This document shows positions 8,650 to 17,216 of a stretch of DNA of 64,000 nt, piece after piece; within the stretch, counting starts at the first letter, position 1; each line of letters starts with the position of its first letter. The notes under the pieces are model-generated. The model was given only the letters and a program-made list of their open reading frames with translations, had not been told where the DNA came from and did not search any database. The stretch is taken from assembly GCA_963721005.1 (NCBI GenBank), contig CAVRHR010000005.1, forward strand, positions 1,860,001-1,924,000, given 5' to 3'. A program made the position numbers and the translations under genes. The stretch comes from VAZQ01 sp963721005. Its GTDB lineage: Bacteria > Pseudomonadota > Alphaproteobacteria > Rhizobiales > Xanthobacteraceae.

Positions 8650-9324
8650 TTGAGACTGGTCTTAATTTTCTCGAGGTTTGTAGTCTTGCCCATCGTTGGC
8701 TTGATCTCCCCCTACGGCCCCTTGCTCGTGGGCGGAATAATCTTGTTGGAATGCATTTGCGTTCCGGTTCCCGGAGAAACCGTATTGCTGGCAGCGTCCG
8801 TCTACGCCTCTACCGGGCATGGGCCGGGTATCGAGTCCATCTTTGCGGCGGGCGTTGCCGGCGCTGTTTGCGGCAATCTCATCGCCTTTTGGATCGGACG
8901 GCGGTATGGTCTTGAAATGCTGTTGCGCTATGGAAATGTTATTCGATTGAACCGATCGAGGTTGAAAATCGGGCAATATTTGTTTCTCCGCCACGGAGGA
9001 AAGTTTGTCGTCTTTGCACGGTTGATCCCTTTGCTTCGAAGTTGTGCAGGAATGCTTGCTGGCGCAAATTGCATGCCGACAACCAACTTTGCGATCGCGA
9101 ATTTAACCGGTGCCCTTCTTTGGGTAGGTATGGACTGCACGGCTGCTTTTTTCTTCCTTAAAGAACTCAGAAGATTTGCGGTTTGGGATGGGATCGCGAT
9201 CGTCTCGATTATAATTCTGGGCGTCGGGGCAGCCGCCGTGGGCTGGGCCAGATATGAAGGGCGCCTCAGAGCGTGTGCGGAACGTGCCCTGCCAGATGAT
9301 TTACCGCCAGGAGCGCCTAGGTGA
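8650..9324 (+). CDS. DedA-family membrane protein
   Basis: Protein of 224 residues with five to six hydrophobic segments and the DedA/SNARE-associated (VTT) domain. Landmarks are GGIILLECICVPVPGETVLL, GNLIAFWIGRRYG and the conserved FARLIPLLRSCAGMLAGA. The family includes undecaprenyl-phosphate and phospholipid flippases and affects envelope stability. The likely start is TTG at 8650, because no ATG precedes the first helix in frame. It stands alone between two blocks of relics. The AT content is slightly higher than in its neighbours, suggesting a separate origin. Confidence 0.85.
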   Translation: MRLVLIFSRFVVLPIVGLISPYGPLLVGGIILLECICVPVPGETVLLAASVYASTGHGPGIESIFAAGVAGAVCGNLIAFWIGRRYGLEMLLRYGNVIRLNRSRLKIGQYLFLRHGGKFVVFARLIPLLRSCAGMLAGANCMPTTNFAIANLTGALLWVGMDCTAAFFFLKELRRFAVWDGIAIVSIIILGVGAAAVGWARYEGRLRACAERALPDDLPPGAPR

Positions 9325-9372
9325 AGAAGTGGGCTCTACTTCTAATGCTGGCAGCACGCAGTGGGCGCCCCG

Positions 9373-9509
9373 CTACTGCGCTCCCGCTGCCCGCAGATAT
9401 TGTGTGTCGACGAGCGATTGGCTGACGGCAGCGGCGGCTCCAGGTTGCGGTTTTCACCCATGAGGGCGATCACCTGCTTTAATCCCTTGAGGTCGATTTC
9501 AGCATGCCG
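9373..9509 (-). pseudogene. C-terminal fragment, possibly an ABC/NMT1-type binding protein
   Basis: The reverse strand reads HAEIDLKGLKQVIALMGE, then EPPLPSA, and after a one-base shift SLVDTQYLRAAGAQ and TAG. This resembles the C-terminal end of NMT1/SsuA-like binding proteins from memory, but no domain is complete. The last 70 bases are repeated with changes at 32270-32340 (DRFVDTRYLRAAGAQ), so the two places share an ancestor. Confidence 0.35.
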
Positions 9510-9679
9510 GGGAAGGACGCCCCGCTCGGGCCGGAAGAAGAGATCGAGCGTTCGCCCGGCGATCAACTTGGGGCCCTTGGCGCTTCCCGCTTCGCTCAAG
9601 GGCCAGCCTCGCGGTCCGACGCCGCGGCGCTTCGCTCCTATGACCGAAGCGCGAGGCTGACGGTGAGCATTTCGAGACG

Positions 9680-9990
9680 GCTGCACCACTTCGCCGGCGC
9701 AGGCCTGGCAGGCATATCTGGGACGGCGCGTCACGATCACCTTCAGCTGCGTCGGGATAACGTCGAGCCGTTCGGAGACATCCTCGCCGATCCGGTGCTT
9801 GAGGCCGCCGCAGCACGCGCAGGTCTTGTCGGCCACGTCGACAACGATCTCTTCGCGCGGCAGATGCGGCGGCAATGCGCCGCGATTGATCTGCCGTTTG
9901 CGCGACGCGATCGGCTTTGCGGGCGCCTTCTCATCCGTCTCCGCGGCAGCTTCCACGACCGGGTGCCGTCCGAGCGAACGATCAGGGCGG
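9680..9990 (-). pseudogene. IS66-family TnpC, N-terminal fragment
   Basis: About 95 codons of the IS66 transposase remain. They include the basic linker (RKRQINRGALPPHLPRE), the zinc-finger-like CACCGGLKHRIGEDVSERLD and the VTRRPRYACQACAGEVVQ strand. The frame then passes into unrelated sequence. The catalytic DDE core and the companion TnpA/TnpB genes are absent, so this is an inert remnant of an old insertion. Confidence 0.75.
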
Positions 9991-10116
9991 CGCTGGCGCG
10001 TGCTGCGTCGCGACCTCCTCTATACGTGGTTCGGCCGCCGCGCGGTGTGCCCGTCCCCCCGCACGATCCCACCAACGGCGTCGGGGCCTCAAAACCTTCG
10101 GCCAGTAGTTTTGGTA

Positions 10117-10485
10117 TCAGGCAGGCTTCAAAGCTTTCTCAATACATCCGATAAGGTGGTCTGGATTGAGCGGCTTTTTCAGGAAGCCAACAGCTCCGGC
10201 CTTCATGGCTCGTGCCCGCACGCCATCATCAGGATAGCCGGTCATGAAAATAATGGCGATGCAATGACCTCGGGCGATTAGGCGGTCTTGCAAATCAATG
10301 CCGCTCGATCCCGGCATCTGCACATCGGTGATGAGGCACGACGTGTCCTGTACTTGCTCGGATTTAAGGAATTCCTCGGCCGAGGCAAACGTGGAAGTTT
10401 GGTAGCCCAGAGATTGCAGGAACGTTTTCGTCAATTCGCGCACGATTTCATCGTCATCGACAATCGCGATCAATACCCGAGACAT
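10117..10485 (-). CDS. Single-domain response regulator (CheY/FixJ receiver type)
   Basis: Protein of 122 residues made only of a receiver domain. The acidic pocket is at residues 10-12 (IVDDDE), the phosphoacceptor Asp54 lies in LITDVQMPG, Thr82 in FMTGYPDDG and Lys104 in FLKKPL. There is no output domain, so it probably acts by protein contact or as a phosphate sink. The sequence resembles FixJ/NodW-type receivers. No cognate kinase is adjacent; the nearest kinases are at 12.1 and 15.0 kb. The gene is intact despite lying between pseudogenes. Confidence 0.9.
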   Translation of the reverse strand: MSRVLIAIVDDDEIVRELTKTFLQSLGYQTSTFASAEEFLKSEQVQDTSCLITDVQMPGSSGIDLQDRLIARGHCIAIIFMTGYPDDGVRARAMKAGAVGFLKKPLNPDHLIGCIEKALKPA

Positions 10486-10641
10486 AGTTCGTTCGCCCCC
10501 GCCAGTGGTAAAATGATGCTACGTTGACCTGGGTAGGATGGAAAGCGGTGCAGGCGGCTTTTCTTCCTAGTGGCGTTTTCGATTTCATATTTTTGTGTCG
10601 TGCTACAAATCCGCACATCCCACTACAGCATTACCCGCTAG
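10486..10641. other. Intergenic, no feature seen
   Basis: Short AT-richer gap before the broken phage-like gene. It should hold the promoter of the response regulator on the reverse strand. Confidence 0.4.
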
Positions 10642-11726
10642 GATTTCTCCGCCTTAACTCCCGCGACGTGGTCTGACTACGCGCCGCTATCGAGCACCAA
10701 CTATCGACCAAGCAACATCCACACGGACGCGCTCGAATATTTACCGAAGGCAGCAGCGGCCCGGCTGCGAGAAATTCGCGACCGCGCGGGCAATGCTCAC
10801 GCTTTGTTGGATGCGGTCGGCTTCGACGTACTGCATGAGGTGACCACGGAAAAGCAAAAAATTGGTGCCCGGCTCCGCCAATTATGCGGTCACCCGCAGG
10901 ATGATGGGCTCGGCTTAGGGCCAGAAACTCGCTCTGTGATCGAAGCCCAGGCGCAACTCGCGCGGGTTTCCGACGACCTGCAGCGACTGCAGGCGCGTCA
11001 TGACGAGCGGGCGTTGGTGTGGCGGGCGGCTTCCGGCGTTGTCGCGGCCGTTGAGGCTTTCTTGCGCTCGGGCGTGCCCGGCGGCTGTTCGCTGTAAGAT
11101 TTCGTAGGCCCGGAGCCGAAGCTGCAACGGGGCGAAGCCGTGCTGCATGCCGTCGAGCGCTTGCGCCGGCGCGGGCGAGAGCTGCGGGCCGATCTGAATC
11201 GCATCGAGGGCGCGCCGTTTCCGAGCAGCCACGCCCGCGCCAAGATCAAACGAGAGGTGGAAGCGTTGGCCCAGCAAGGTGCGCCAATCGTGTCCAATGT
11301 GATCGAGCACGACGGCAGCGTCGTTTGGCCGATGGAGAGCGTGCGGTCGCGCGTTTACGCCGAGCAGCGCGCGCCGCTGGTCTTTAACGAACAGCCGAAC
11401 GCCCTCGCCCTGATAGCTTGGCTGCATAAGGATTTGCTGCTCAAGCGTTTGGATGCCCTGGTGTCCGAGGAGCGCAGGATGATGCCCTGAGCATTGAGGC
11501 GAGAGAGCTTGCTGCCACCACCGTGCAGGCCGATCTGATCGCCACGGAGCGCGAGGAAGCCTATTTCGTTTTCGCTGCCCAGCGCGAAGGTCTGCCGGTC
11601 GAGCACGGGCACGATATTTCGCAACTCGCGTTGCTGAATATCGAGTTGGTCACGCGCGTCGCCGGCGCGTTGCCGGGAACCAGCCCGGCGATGGTGGTCG
11701 ATGTCCTGATGCCACGGGGGCGATGA
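10642..11726 (+). pseudogene. Phage-like hypothetical gene, broken by nonsense and frameshift
   Basis: A single gene of about 360 codons can be followed through two lesions. The frame is open from just after a TAG at 10639 and reads SALTPATWSDYAPLSSTNY onward, but its ATG is missing. It meets TAA at 11095-11097, continues in the same frame (DFVGPEPKLQRGEAVLHAVE) to 11490, and then needs a one-base shift to continue as DDALSIEARELAATTVQADL up to 11726. The predicted protein is largely helical and charged. I recall similar proteins from prophage-like regions of Bradyrhizobium. No function is assigned. Confidence 0.6.
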
Positions 11727-12105
11727 ACACGGGATTCGTGCCGCTGGGCTTGATCCTCCCGGCGCAGGCACGAACGGCGCGGTTCTCGCGCCACACGCGG
11801 CGGCGGCCGTCGCGCAAGGCAGGGCGCTCGCTGGCGCAGGCGTCTTGTCCGGGCGGAGTGGCCGGTGCGGGCTGCTCCGCCCAACCTCTGTGAACTTCGA
11901 GCTGATCGATGACCTCGCGCAAACGGCCGATTAGCTCGGGATGCGGCGCTGCCCGCTCTCGTGGCGATGCTTGGTGGTGGCTCGCCGGTAATCCGACGTT
12001 AGCCAACTCAATGATCTCCTCGCCGGCATACCTCCACCGCCGCCGCGAATTAGCGTATCGTCACCGGGAGTTGTCCCGGCGTGGGGACTTGGTTTTTTTG
12101 TTGGC
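11727..12105. other. GC-rich gap, no reliable gene
   Basis: Open frames exist on both strands. One reverse frame reads PELIGRLREVIDQLEVHRGW but becomes Arg-rich and overlaps the broken upstream gene. None has enough support to be called. Confidence 0.35.
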
Positions 12106-13668
12106 GTGGCAATGGAGCGGAGCGACACTGCAGATACGTGGCTGGACCTGCCGCCGACACCGCTGCAAACGCGGTGGGCGCTCGCGGTCACCGCAGTTAT
12201 GCTTGCCGGATTCGCGGCAGTCGTTCCGATCGCCGGCAGGCCGCTAGTCGAACTCAATGCGTTCTTCCCGTCGCTCGACGCCATCGTGTTCGTCAGCGAC
12301 CTGATCACTGCGGTCCTGCTGTACGCGCAGTTTTCGGTCTCACGCTTGCGCGCGTTGCTCGCGCTTGCGACGGGATATCTGTTCACGGCGTTGATCGTCA
12401 TTCCGCACGCATTGACATTCGCCGGGGCATATTCGCCAACCGGACTCCTCGGAGCAAACATCCAGACCGGATCATGGCTCTTTATTTTCTGGCACATCGG
12501 CTTTTCAGGCGCGCTGCTCGCCTATGTGGTGCTGAGTGAAGAATGGCTCGCTGCGCGCGTTTCCGAGGTGTGGGTGCTGCCGGCGATCTGGTGGTCCACG
12601 GCAGGCGTGATCGGCCTGGTCTGCGCCCTGACCTGGCTCGCAACTGCGGGCGCCACGCTGCTGCCGCCAATCATTCTCGACCAGCGCCGCATTAGTCCGA
12701 TTGTGGTCTATCCCATTTCATTCGCGATACTGATCTCGCTTGCCGCACTCCTCCTGCTGTTGCGCCGACGCCGCTCCGTGCTCGGCCTGTGGCTGATCGT
12801 GGTAGCGCTAGTCACAATCCTTGAACTGGCGTTCAGCGGTTTGCTACCCACAGTCCGTTTCAGCGCCGGATTCTATGCCGGACGCGCGTTTTCGCTGCTG
12901 ACCGCGAGCATCGTACTGATCGTGATGCTCGCGCAGACGACGCACCTCTACGTGCGGCTCGCACGCTCAAATGCGATGTTGCGGCGTGAGAAAAACAACA
13001 AGCTGATGACCTTCGAGGCCCTGACGTCATCGATCGTGCATGAGGTAAGACAGCCGCTCACAGGAATCGCGGCCATGGGTGGGGCTATTCTGCGCCGCCT
13101 CAAGAAATCGCCGCCGGACCTCCAGAATTTGGAGTCGATGATCTCCGGAATAGTTGACGCGAGTCATCGCGCGAATGCAGTGCTGGAGAGCGTGCGCGCG
13201 CTATTTGCCAAAGGCGAGCTGCACAAAGCCCCCGTCGACATGAACGATCTGATCGCCGAAATAGTGCGCGTCTTGCGGCCGGAGCTTGACAGCCGCAAGG
13301 TTGAAACAAGACTGGCCCTCGATTCCGCGCTGCCGCCGGTCTCAGGTCACAGAGGCCAGCTGCAGGAAGTCATGATCAACCTGATCCACAACGCGCTCGA
13401 TGCGATGGCCTCGGCGGACGGGCGGCGCGTCCTGAAGATCAGAACAGAGCCAACAGCGGGCGGTGCCGCGATCGCCGTAGAGGACACGGGGCCCGGCGTC
13501 AGCCCTGAACAAGCCGGGGGGATATTTGATGCGTTCGCTTCGACAAAGCCGAACGGAATGGGACTGGGCCTTGCGATCTGCCGGATGATCGTGGAGCGCC
13601 ACGAGGGAAAACTCTCCTTCTCCGCCGCCAACCCGCGCGGGGCGATCTTCAAGGTTGTGTTACCGTAG
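12106..13668 (+). CDS. MASE4-type sensor histidine kinase
   Basis: Protein of 520 residues. About 290 N-terminal residues form an eight-helix membrane sensor resembling MASE4 (GSWLFIFWHIGFSGALLAYV, RAFSLLTASIVLIVMLAQT). A short coiled segment follows, then a HisKA dimerisation domain with the phosphorylated His in SSIVHEVRQPLTGIAAMGG. The HATPase_c domain shows an N box (NLIHNALDAM), G1 (EDTGPGVSPEQ) and G2 (PNGMGLGLAICRMI). It should autophosphorylate in response to a membrane or redox signal. No response regulator is encoded directly downstream; the solitary receiver at 10.1 kb is the nearest candidate. The start may be GTG 12106 or ATG 12112. Confidence 0.88.
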   Translation: MAMERSDTADTWLDLPPTPLQTRWALAVTAVMLAGFAAVVPIAGRPLVELNAFFPSLDAIVFVSDLITAVLLYAQFSVSRLRALLALATGYLFTALIVIPHALTFAGAYSPTGLLGANIQTGSWLFIFWHIGFSGALLAYVVLSEEWLAARVSEVWVLPAIWWSTAGVIGLVCALTWLATAGATLLPPIILDQRRISPIVVYPISFAILISLAALLLLLRRRRSVLGLWLIVVALVTILELAFSGLLPTVRFSAGFYAGRAFSLLTASIVLIVMLAQTTHLYVRLARSNAMLRREKNNKLMTFEALTSSIVHEVRQPLTGIAAMGGAILRRLKKSPPDLQNLESMISGIVDASHRANAVLESVRALFAKGELHKAPVDMNDLIAEIVRVLRPELDSRKVETRLALDSALPPVSGHRGQLQEVMINLIHNALDAMASADGRRVLKIRTEPTAGGAAIAVEDTGPGVSPEQAGGIFDAFASTKPNGMGLGLAICRMIVERHEGKLSFSAANPRGAIFKVVLP

Positions 13669-13782
13669 AGCCGTTTGGCTTACTGAGCACGCGCGAGATC
13701 GAGCCACGGCGCAAGATCAACATTCGGGTTCCCGTCCAAGCGCCGAGTTCGTTGCGATCCAGCCGAGAAAAGAAGGGCGGCG

Positions 13783-14139
13783 TCAGTGCTGCCGCCGTTT
13801 GCGCACTATGTCGATCAGCGGCCGATGAAGCTCGGCAAGAAATGCCGTCGCGTTGGGGTAATCCAACGTCGGGCCGGCACCCACGCACATGAGCTGCACC
13901 TCGAGCAATTCCAGCAACCCGCCACGCATCGCCCTGTTGACGTTCGCGAGATTGGCAAAAGTGACGTAATCGACCGCGTCCAGCGTCTCGGCGATCCGCT
14001 GAAGCCCGCGCCGGTGATCGCCCGCGCATGGGCTTGCCGAATTGGTGGTGGTGGCCGCGATCAGTTCGCGAAGCTCGGCGATAAAGCGGTCCGTGCGCTC
14101 GACCTGCGCCGCGACCTCAGCGGCGGTCATCTCGGTCAT
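13783..14139 (-). CDS. Hypothetical protein, phage-like pair (second gene)
   Basis: Protein of 118 residues starting MTEMTAAEVAAQVERTD, predicted all-helical, with no membrane segment. Its ATG overlaps the stop codon of the preceding gene by four bases (ATGA), so the two are translationally coupled. No known domain was recognised. Pairing with a terminase-small-subunit-like gene suggests a prophage or phage-derived origin. A longer reading by ten codons is possible but would ignore the overlap. Confidence 0.65.
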   Translation of the reverse strand: MTEMTAAEVAAQVERTDRFIAELRELIAATTTNSASPCAGDHRRGLQRIAETLDAVDYVTFANLANVNRAMRGGLLELLEVQLMCVGAGPTLDYPNATAFLAELHRPLIDIVRKRRQH

Positions 14140-14669
14140 GCTTTGGCATCCAGTGGCGGTTCGCCGCACTGATCGGCCATCCGGCTCGCGGCTTCGGATA
14201 TCTGCACCCGCAAGTCGAACACCGCCCGATCGATCTCACGGCGCACGGCCAAGTCGCGCCCGCCGATTCTGGCCGCGAAGCCGCTTAGACCCGTCAAGAA
14301 GATGCCGATCAACATCTCTACGAACTTCTCGTGCTCGGCAAATTCCATGAGCACCTTCTGCTTCTCGGCGATCTTGATCCGCAGGAACTCGGTCTTCGCC
14401 CGCTGAAATTCGGCGTCAGCCTGTGTGCGCGCCGACCTCCGATGCTCCGATCTCAAATGCTTGATGTAGCGCAGCCTCGATGCAGTCTGATCGTAGCGGC
14501 CATCGCTGCGCTGCTCGATCACCGCCTCCGCCGTCAGCCGCGCCACGTTCTGCCTCGTCATGCCCAAGTGCGTCGCCAGGCCGCTGGCGGTCACGGCATC
14601 GCCCGCCACCCTGCGGGCCTTTTCGGGTTTCGGCGCACGGCCGTCTTCCTGGGTTGCCAGCTCGGTCAT
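14136..14669 (-). CDS. Terminase-small-subunit-like HTH protein
   Basis: Protein of 177 residues. Residues about 20-60 hold a helix-turn-helix (SGLATHLGMTRQNVARLTAE) followed by a short wing (RSDGRYDQTASRLRYIKHLR). The rest is a long charged helix and a C-terminal helical bundle. This layout resembles Nu1/terminase small subunits that bind phage DNA at packaging sites. ATG at 14669 is preceded by GGAGGG. The large terminase subunit, portal and capsid genes are not present, so this is an isolated piece of a phage or a domesticated DNA-binding protein. Confidence 0.6.
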   Translation of the reverse strand: MTELATQEDGRAPKPEKARRVAGDAVTASGLATHLGMTRQNVARLTAEAVIEQRSDGRYDQTASRLRYIKHLRSEHRRSARTQADAEFQRAKTEFLRIKIAEKQKVLMEFAEHEKFVEMLIGIFLTGLSGFAARIGGRDLAVRREIDRAVFDLRVQISEAASRMADQCGEPPLDAKA

Positions 14670-14997
14670 CGACCCTCCGCTGCCGCCATCTCGCCGCCGG
14701 CCGGACCGCAATGCAAGGCGGAAATTCGGGATTGCAGATACGTTTAAGGGTCGGCGTCGCGCGGTCCCCGCTCAAGGTCACCGTCGCCGGGGGAGCCTGC
14801 CGCCTACCCTCCCCGGAGGGGGCCATCGTTCGACGGTCGCCGCCGGCGTGACGACAACGGACGCGGCAGGGGGCGACTGATGTCCGCTTCGCCCGATAGC
14901 CGATCTCGCGCGGACATTCGGGAAGGTCCGAGTTCGGCCATTAGCAGAACGCAGCGCCAACGAAAGCTGTCGACAATTTTCGCTTTGTGGTCGTGTT
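14670..14997. other. GC-rich intergenic region
   Basis: No gene or structured element was recognised between the phage-like pair and the HWE kinase. The promoter of the pair should be at the left side on the reverse strand. Confidence 0.4.
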
Positions 14998-15993
14998 TCA
15001 CACCGGAAGAGTGATTTCGCAGATGAGACCCTCTTTGCGCCAATCGAAATGCGTTTCACCCTTTAGCTGTGCAATCGATTGTTCAATCACCCGCCCGCCA
15101 AAGCCGGTCCGTGTTGGTTCCTGCGCTGCCGGACCGCCCGTCTCCTTCCAACGCAAGCTCAACCGTCCGTCTTTCCCATGCTGCCATTCCAAATCGACTT
15201 GGCCATCTGCCGAGGACAAGGCGCCGTACTTGGCAGCGTTGGTCGCTAGTTCGTGCAAAATTATGGCGACTGCTTGAGCGGCGTCAGGCTCTAAAACAAC
15301 CGCCGGACCAGCCATGCGTGCGCGGCTGCCTTCCTTTCCGGAATAAGGAGCAAGCTCATGTGATGCAATCGTCGACAGCTCTGCTCCAATCCATCGGCTT
15401 TGAGCAAATAATGAAAGAACATTTGCGAGCGCCTGGATACGCCCCTCTATCGCCTGTTTGAGGTCGTCCGGCTTCTCGGCGTGAGACAGCTTGACGATTG
15501 CTTGGACGGTCGCGAGCAAGTTTTTGCTCCGGTGCTCCGCTTCGCGAGCCAACATCGCGATCTGATCCTGGCTTCGTTTTTGCTGGGTGATGTCCCTCGC
15601 AATCTTCGAAGCGCCGACGATTTTGCCTTCGGCATTTTTAACCGGGGAAACGGTCAGCGAAACAATGACCGGGCTGCCGTCCTTTTTCTGTCGGACGGTC
15701 TCGAAATGGTCGATACGCTCTCCCCGTCTAATGCGCGTGAGAATTTCACGCTCTTCGCTCTGGCGGTTCTCCGGAATTAAAATCGTAATAGGCTGACCGA
15801 TCGCCTCATCAGCCGTGTAACCGAAGACATGCTCGGCACCCCCATTCCAGCTCATGATAATACCATCGAGGTTCTTGCTTACGATCGCATCGTCGCTGGA
15901 TTCGACGATATAAGCGACGTAGCGCAATCGTTGCTCGCTTTCGCGAAGCGCGGTCTCGACCCGGTCAAACTCGACTTCGCCCGGCATCATCAA
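14998..15993 (-). CDS. PAS domain HWE-family sensor histidine kinase
   Basis: Soluble kinase of 331 residues with no membrane helix. It has an N-terminal PAS domain (residues about 25-145; IVESSDDAIVSKNLDGIIMS, GYTADEAIGQ) with a PAC motif ending ARDITQQKRSQ. An HWE-type dimerisation segment follows with the phospho-His in AEHRSKNLLATVQAIVKL, and an ATPase domain contains ILHELATNAAKYGAL and GFGGRVIEQ. HWE kinases are abundant in Rhizobiales and often respond to light, redox or general stress. No cofactor-binding Cys is seen in the PAS domain. No partner regulator is adjacent. Confidence 0.9.
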   Translation of the reverse strand: MMMPGEVEFDRVETALRESEQRLRYVAYIVESSDDAIVSKNLDGIIMSWNGGAEHVFGYTADEAIGQPITILIPENRQSEEREILTRIRRGERIDHFETVRQKKDGSPVIVSLTVSPVKNAEGKIVGASKIARDITQQKRSQDQIAMLAREAEHRSKNLLATVQAIVKLSHAEKPDDLKQAIEGRIQALANVLSLFAQSRWIGAELSTIASHELAPYSGKEGSRARMAGPAVVLEPDAAQAVAIILHELATNAAKYGALSSADGQVDLEWQHGKDGRLSLRWKETGGPAAQEPTRTGFGGRVIEQSIAQLKGETHFDWRKEGLICEITLPV

Positions 15994-16418
15994 ATTCCTC
16001 AGCTTTACCGTTGTTCAAAACGCCCTGTTCGACTGTGAATGAGAGCCTACCACTATCGAGACCGGCCGTCGCGCCAACGGTAAACCTTCAGAACGGGCAT
16101 TAACTTTCCGGTTATCCTCCGGAAGCGGACTCTCCACTCCGTCGCGAACCGTCACCGCGACCAGGGAAAGGCGTCCGGCGTCGAGCCCGTAGGACGGTCG
16201 CCCATAGCCGTTTGCGGCCGGGCCACTGAAGAACACCGGGCCAGCTGCGCCAAGCGCACGGACGGCCACGCCCGCAGCCGGCCGGGACGGGGCGTCGCCT
16301 ATGGACGGGGCTGGGGGCGCGGGGGTATTCGGGCTTTAATCTGATCCCTTATCTGATCCCGTAGCCCACGCGGCTTTTGAAGCTGGTCGAAAAAGTGGCC
16401 TTATTTAGCGGGTTTTTT
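15994..16418. other. Intergenic, short direct repeat only
   Basis: No gene recognised. Near 16340 the sequence ATCTGATCCC occurs twice, thirteen bases apart. The segment lies immediately outside the tRNA fragment described next. Confidence 0.4.
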
Positions 16419-16471
16419 TGGTCGGAGTGGCAGGATTTGAACCTGCGACCCCCACGTCCCGAACGAGGTGC
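16419..16471 (-). tRNA. tRNA-Pro(CGG), 3' part only
   Basis: The reverse strand reads from the 3' edge of the D region through the anticodon arm (CCTCG TTCGGGA CGTGG, anticodon CGG), variable loop, T arm (GCAGG TTCAAAT CCTGC) and acceptor strand CACTCCG to an encoded ACCA end. The anticodon stem has one mismatch. The 5' acceptor strand, D arm and first half are absent; the sequence upstream is unrelated. It cannot make a working tRNA. Retention of exactly the 3' end is typical of an integrase attachment-site duplicate. Confidence 0.75.
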
Positions 16472-16633
16472 CCAGAGCGGAACGTTCGTTCTCACCTAGA
16501 CCGCTTGGCCAACGATTGGCCAACGATTGCCGTGAATCAAACGCGAACATTCGCTCGTAAACAGCGACGAACGTTTGCGCTAAGTCCTTGAAAAGTGGTG
16601 GTGGAGGCAGTCCCGATCGAACCCGTCTCCACT

Positions 16634-16811
16634 CAAATTTCCCTGGTAACAGGGAAATTAACAGGGAATTTGCCGGAATCCGGCTATTTGCTGCGATTTT
16701 GGGGCCCAGTCGGCCAGTAAATTCAATAGCTTGTGGCTAATTTCCCTAAGCAACAGAACAGGGATTTTTCTTTGCAGAGCAGGGATTTTTTTGTGCGAAC
16801 AGGGAATTTAA
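16634..16811. repeat. AACAGGGAATT repeat cluster beside the tRNA fragment
   Basis: Five short direct copies of (A)ACAGGGA(A)(T)TT occur near 16648, 16659, 16757, 16778 and 16798. The first also forms a perfect inverted repeat, AATTTCCCTG-GTAA-CAGGGAAATT (about 16636-16659). Such iterons beside an attachment site could be integrase or excisionase arm sites, but that is inference. Confidence 0.6.
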
Positions 16812-17148
16812 TTGGCGGATAGGTAGTCATTCGACGGCCAAGGCAACGAATGTGAGGATGAGCATAGACAAAACCCGGAATGATGATCGTGTTGGACGCA
16901 TCGATGATTTGTGCCCCCGATGGCTCAATGTTGGGCGTCACCGTGACAATTCTCTTGCCTCGGATCAGCACGTCGCCTTGCTCGGCGCCGACCTGACGCT
17001 CGAGGCTCACGATGGTGCCGCCCTTGACGAGGATGCGCCGGTTAGGATCGGCGCCCGGGCGTGCAAGTCGTTCGGCGGCGCGAGCGTCCGCGGCGACAAG
17101 CATGGCGCCTGCCTTGAATAGATCGCGCCGCGAGGACCCCAGACACAT
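16723..17148 (-). pseudogene. Amidohydrolase, truncated after the first metal-binding strand
   Basis: The first about 105 codons are an amidohydrolase-superfamily N-terminus. They show a signal-like start (SRRDLFKAGAMLVAADARAA), then ILVKGGTIVSLERQVG, GDVLIRGKRIVTV and IIDASNTIIIPGFVYAHPHI. The last carries the HxH pair expected at the metal site. From about 16830 the reading enters the AACAGGGA repeat region and ends with a nonsense tail. A normal enzyme has 400 or more residues, so the catalytic barrel is gone. It is last in the reverse-strand receptor/hydrolase operon. Confidence 0.75.
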
Positions 17149-17216
17149 CCCCGGGATGGTCCTATCTTTCGAGTCATGATCAACTCGTATTGACGCCGGC
17201 CCCCGGTCAGGTTCCC

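Noticed and set aside
9504..10154. Forward frame of 216 codons over the IS66 fragment
   Set aside because: Antisense to a recognisable IS66 TnpC fragment.
11650..12006. Reverse frame with PELIGRLREVIDQLEVHRGW
   Set aside because: Part looks natural, but the rest is Arg-rich and overlaps the broken forward gene; insufficient evidence for a gene.
16441..16520. Intact tRNA gene
   Set aside because: Only the 3' part of tRNA-Pro is present; no D arm or 5' acceptor strand can be paired.
16634..16811. CRISPR array
   Set aside because: Repeats are about 11 bases, unevenly spaced and without unique spacers of constant length; no cas genes.
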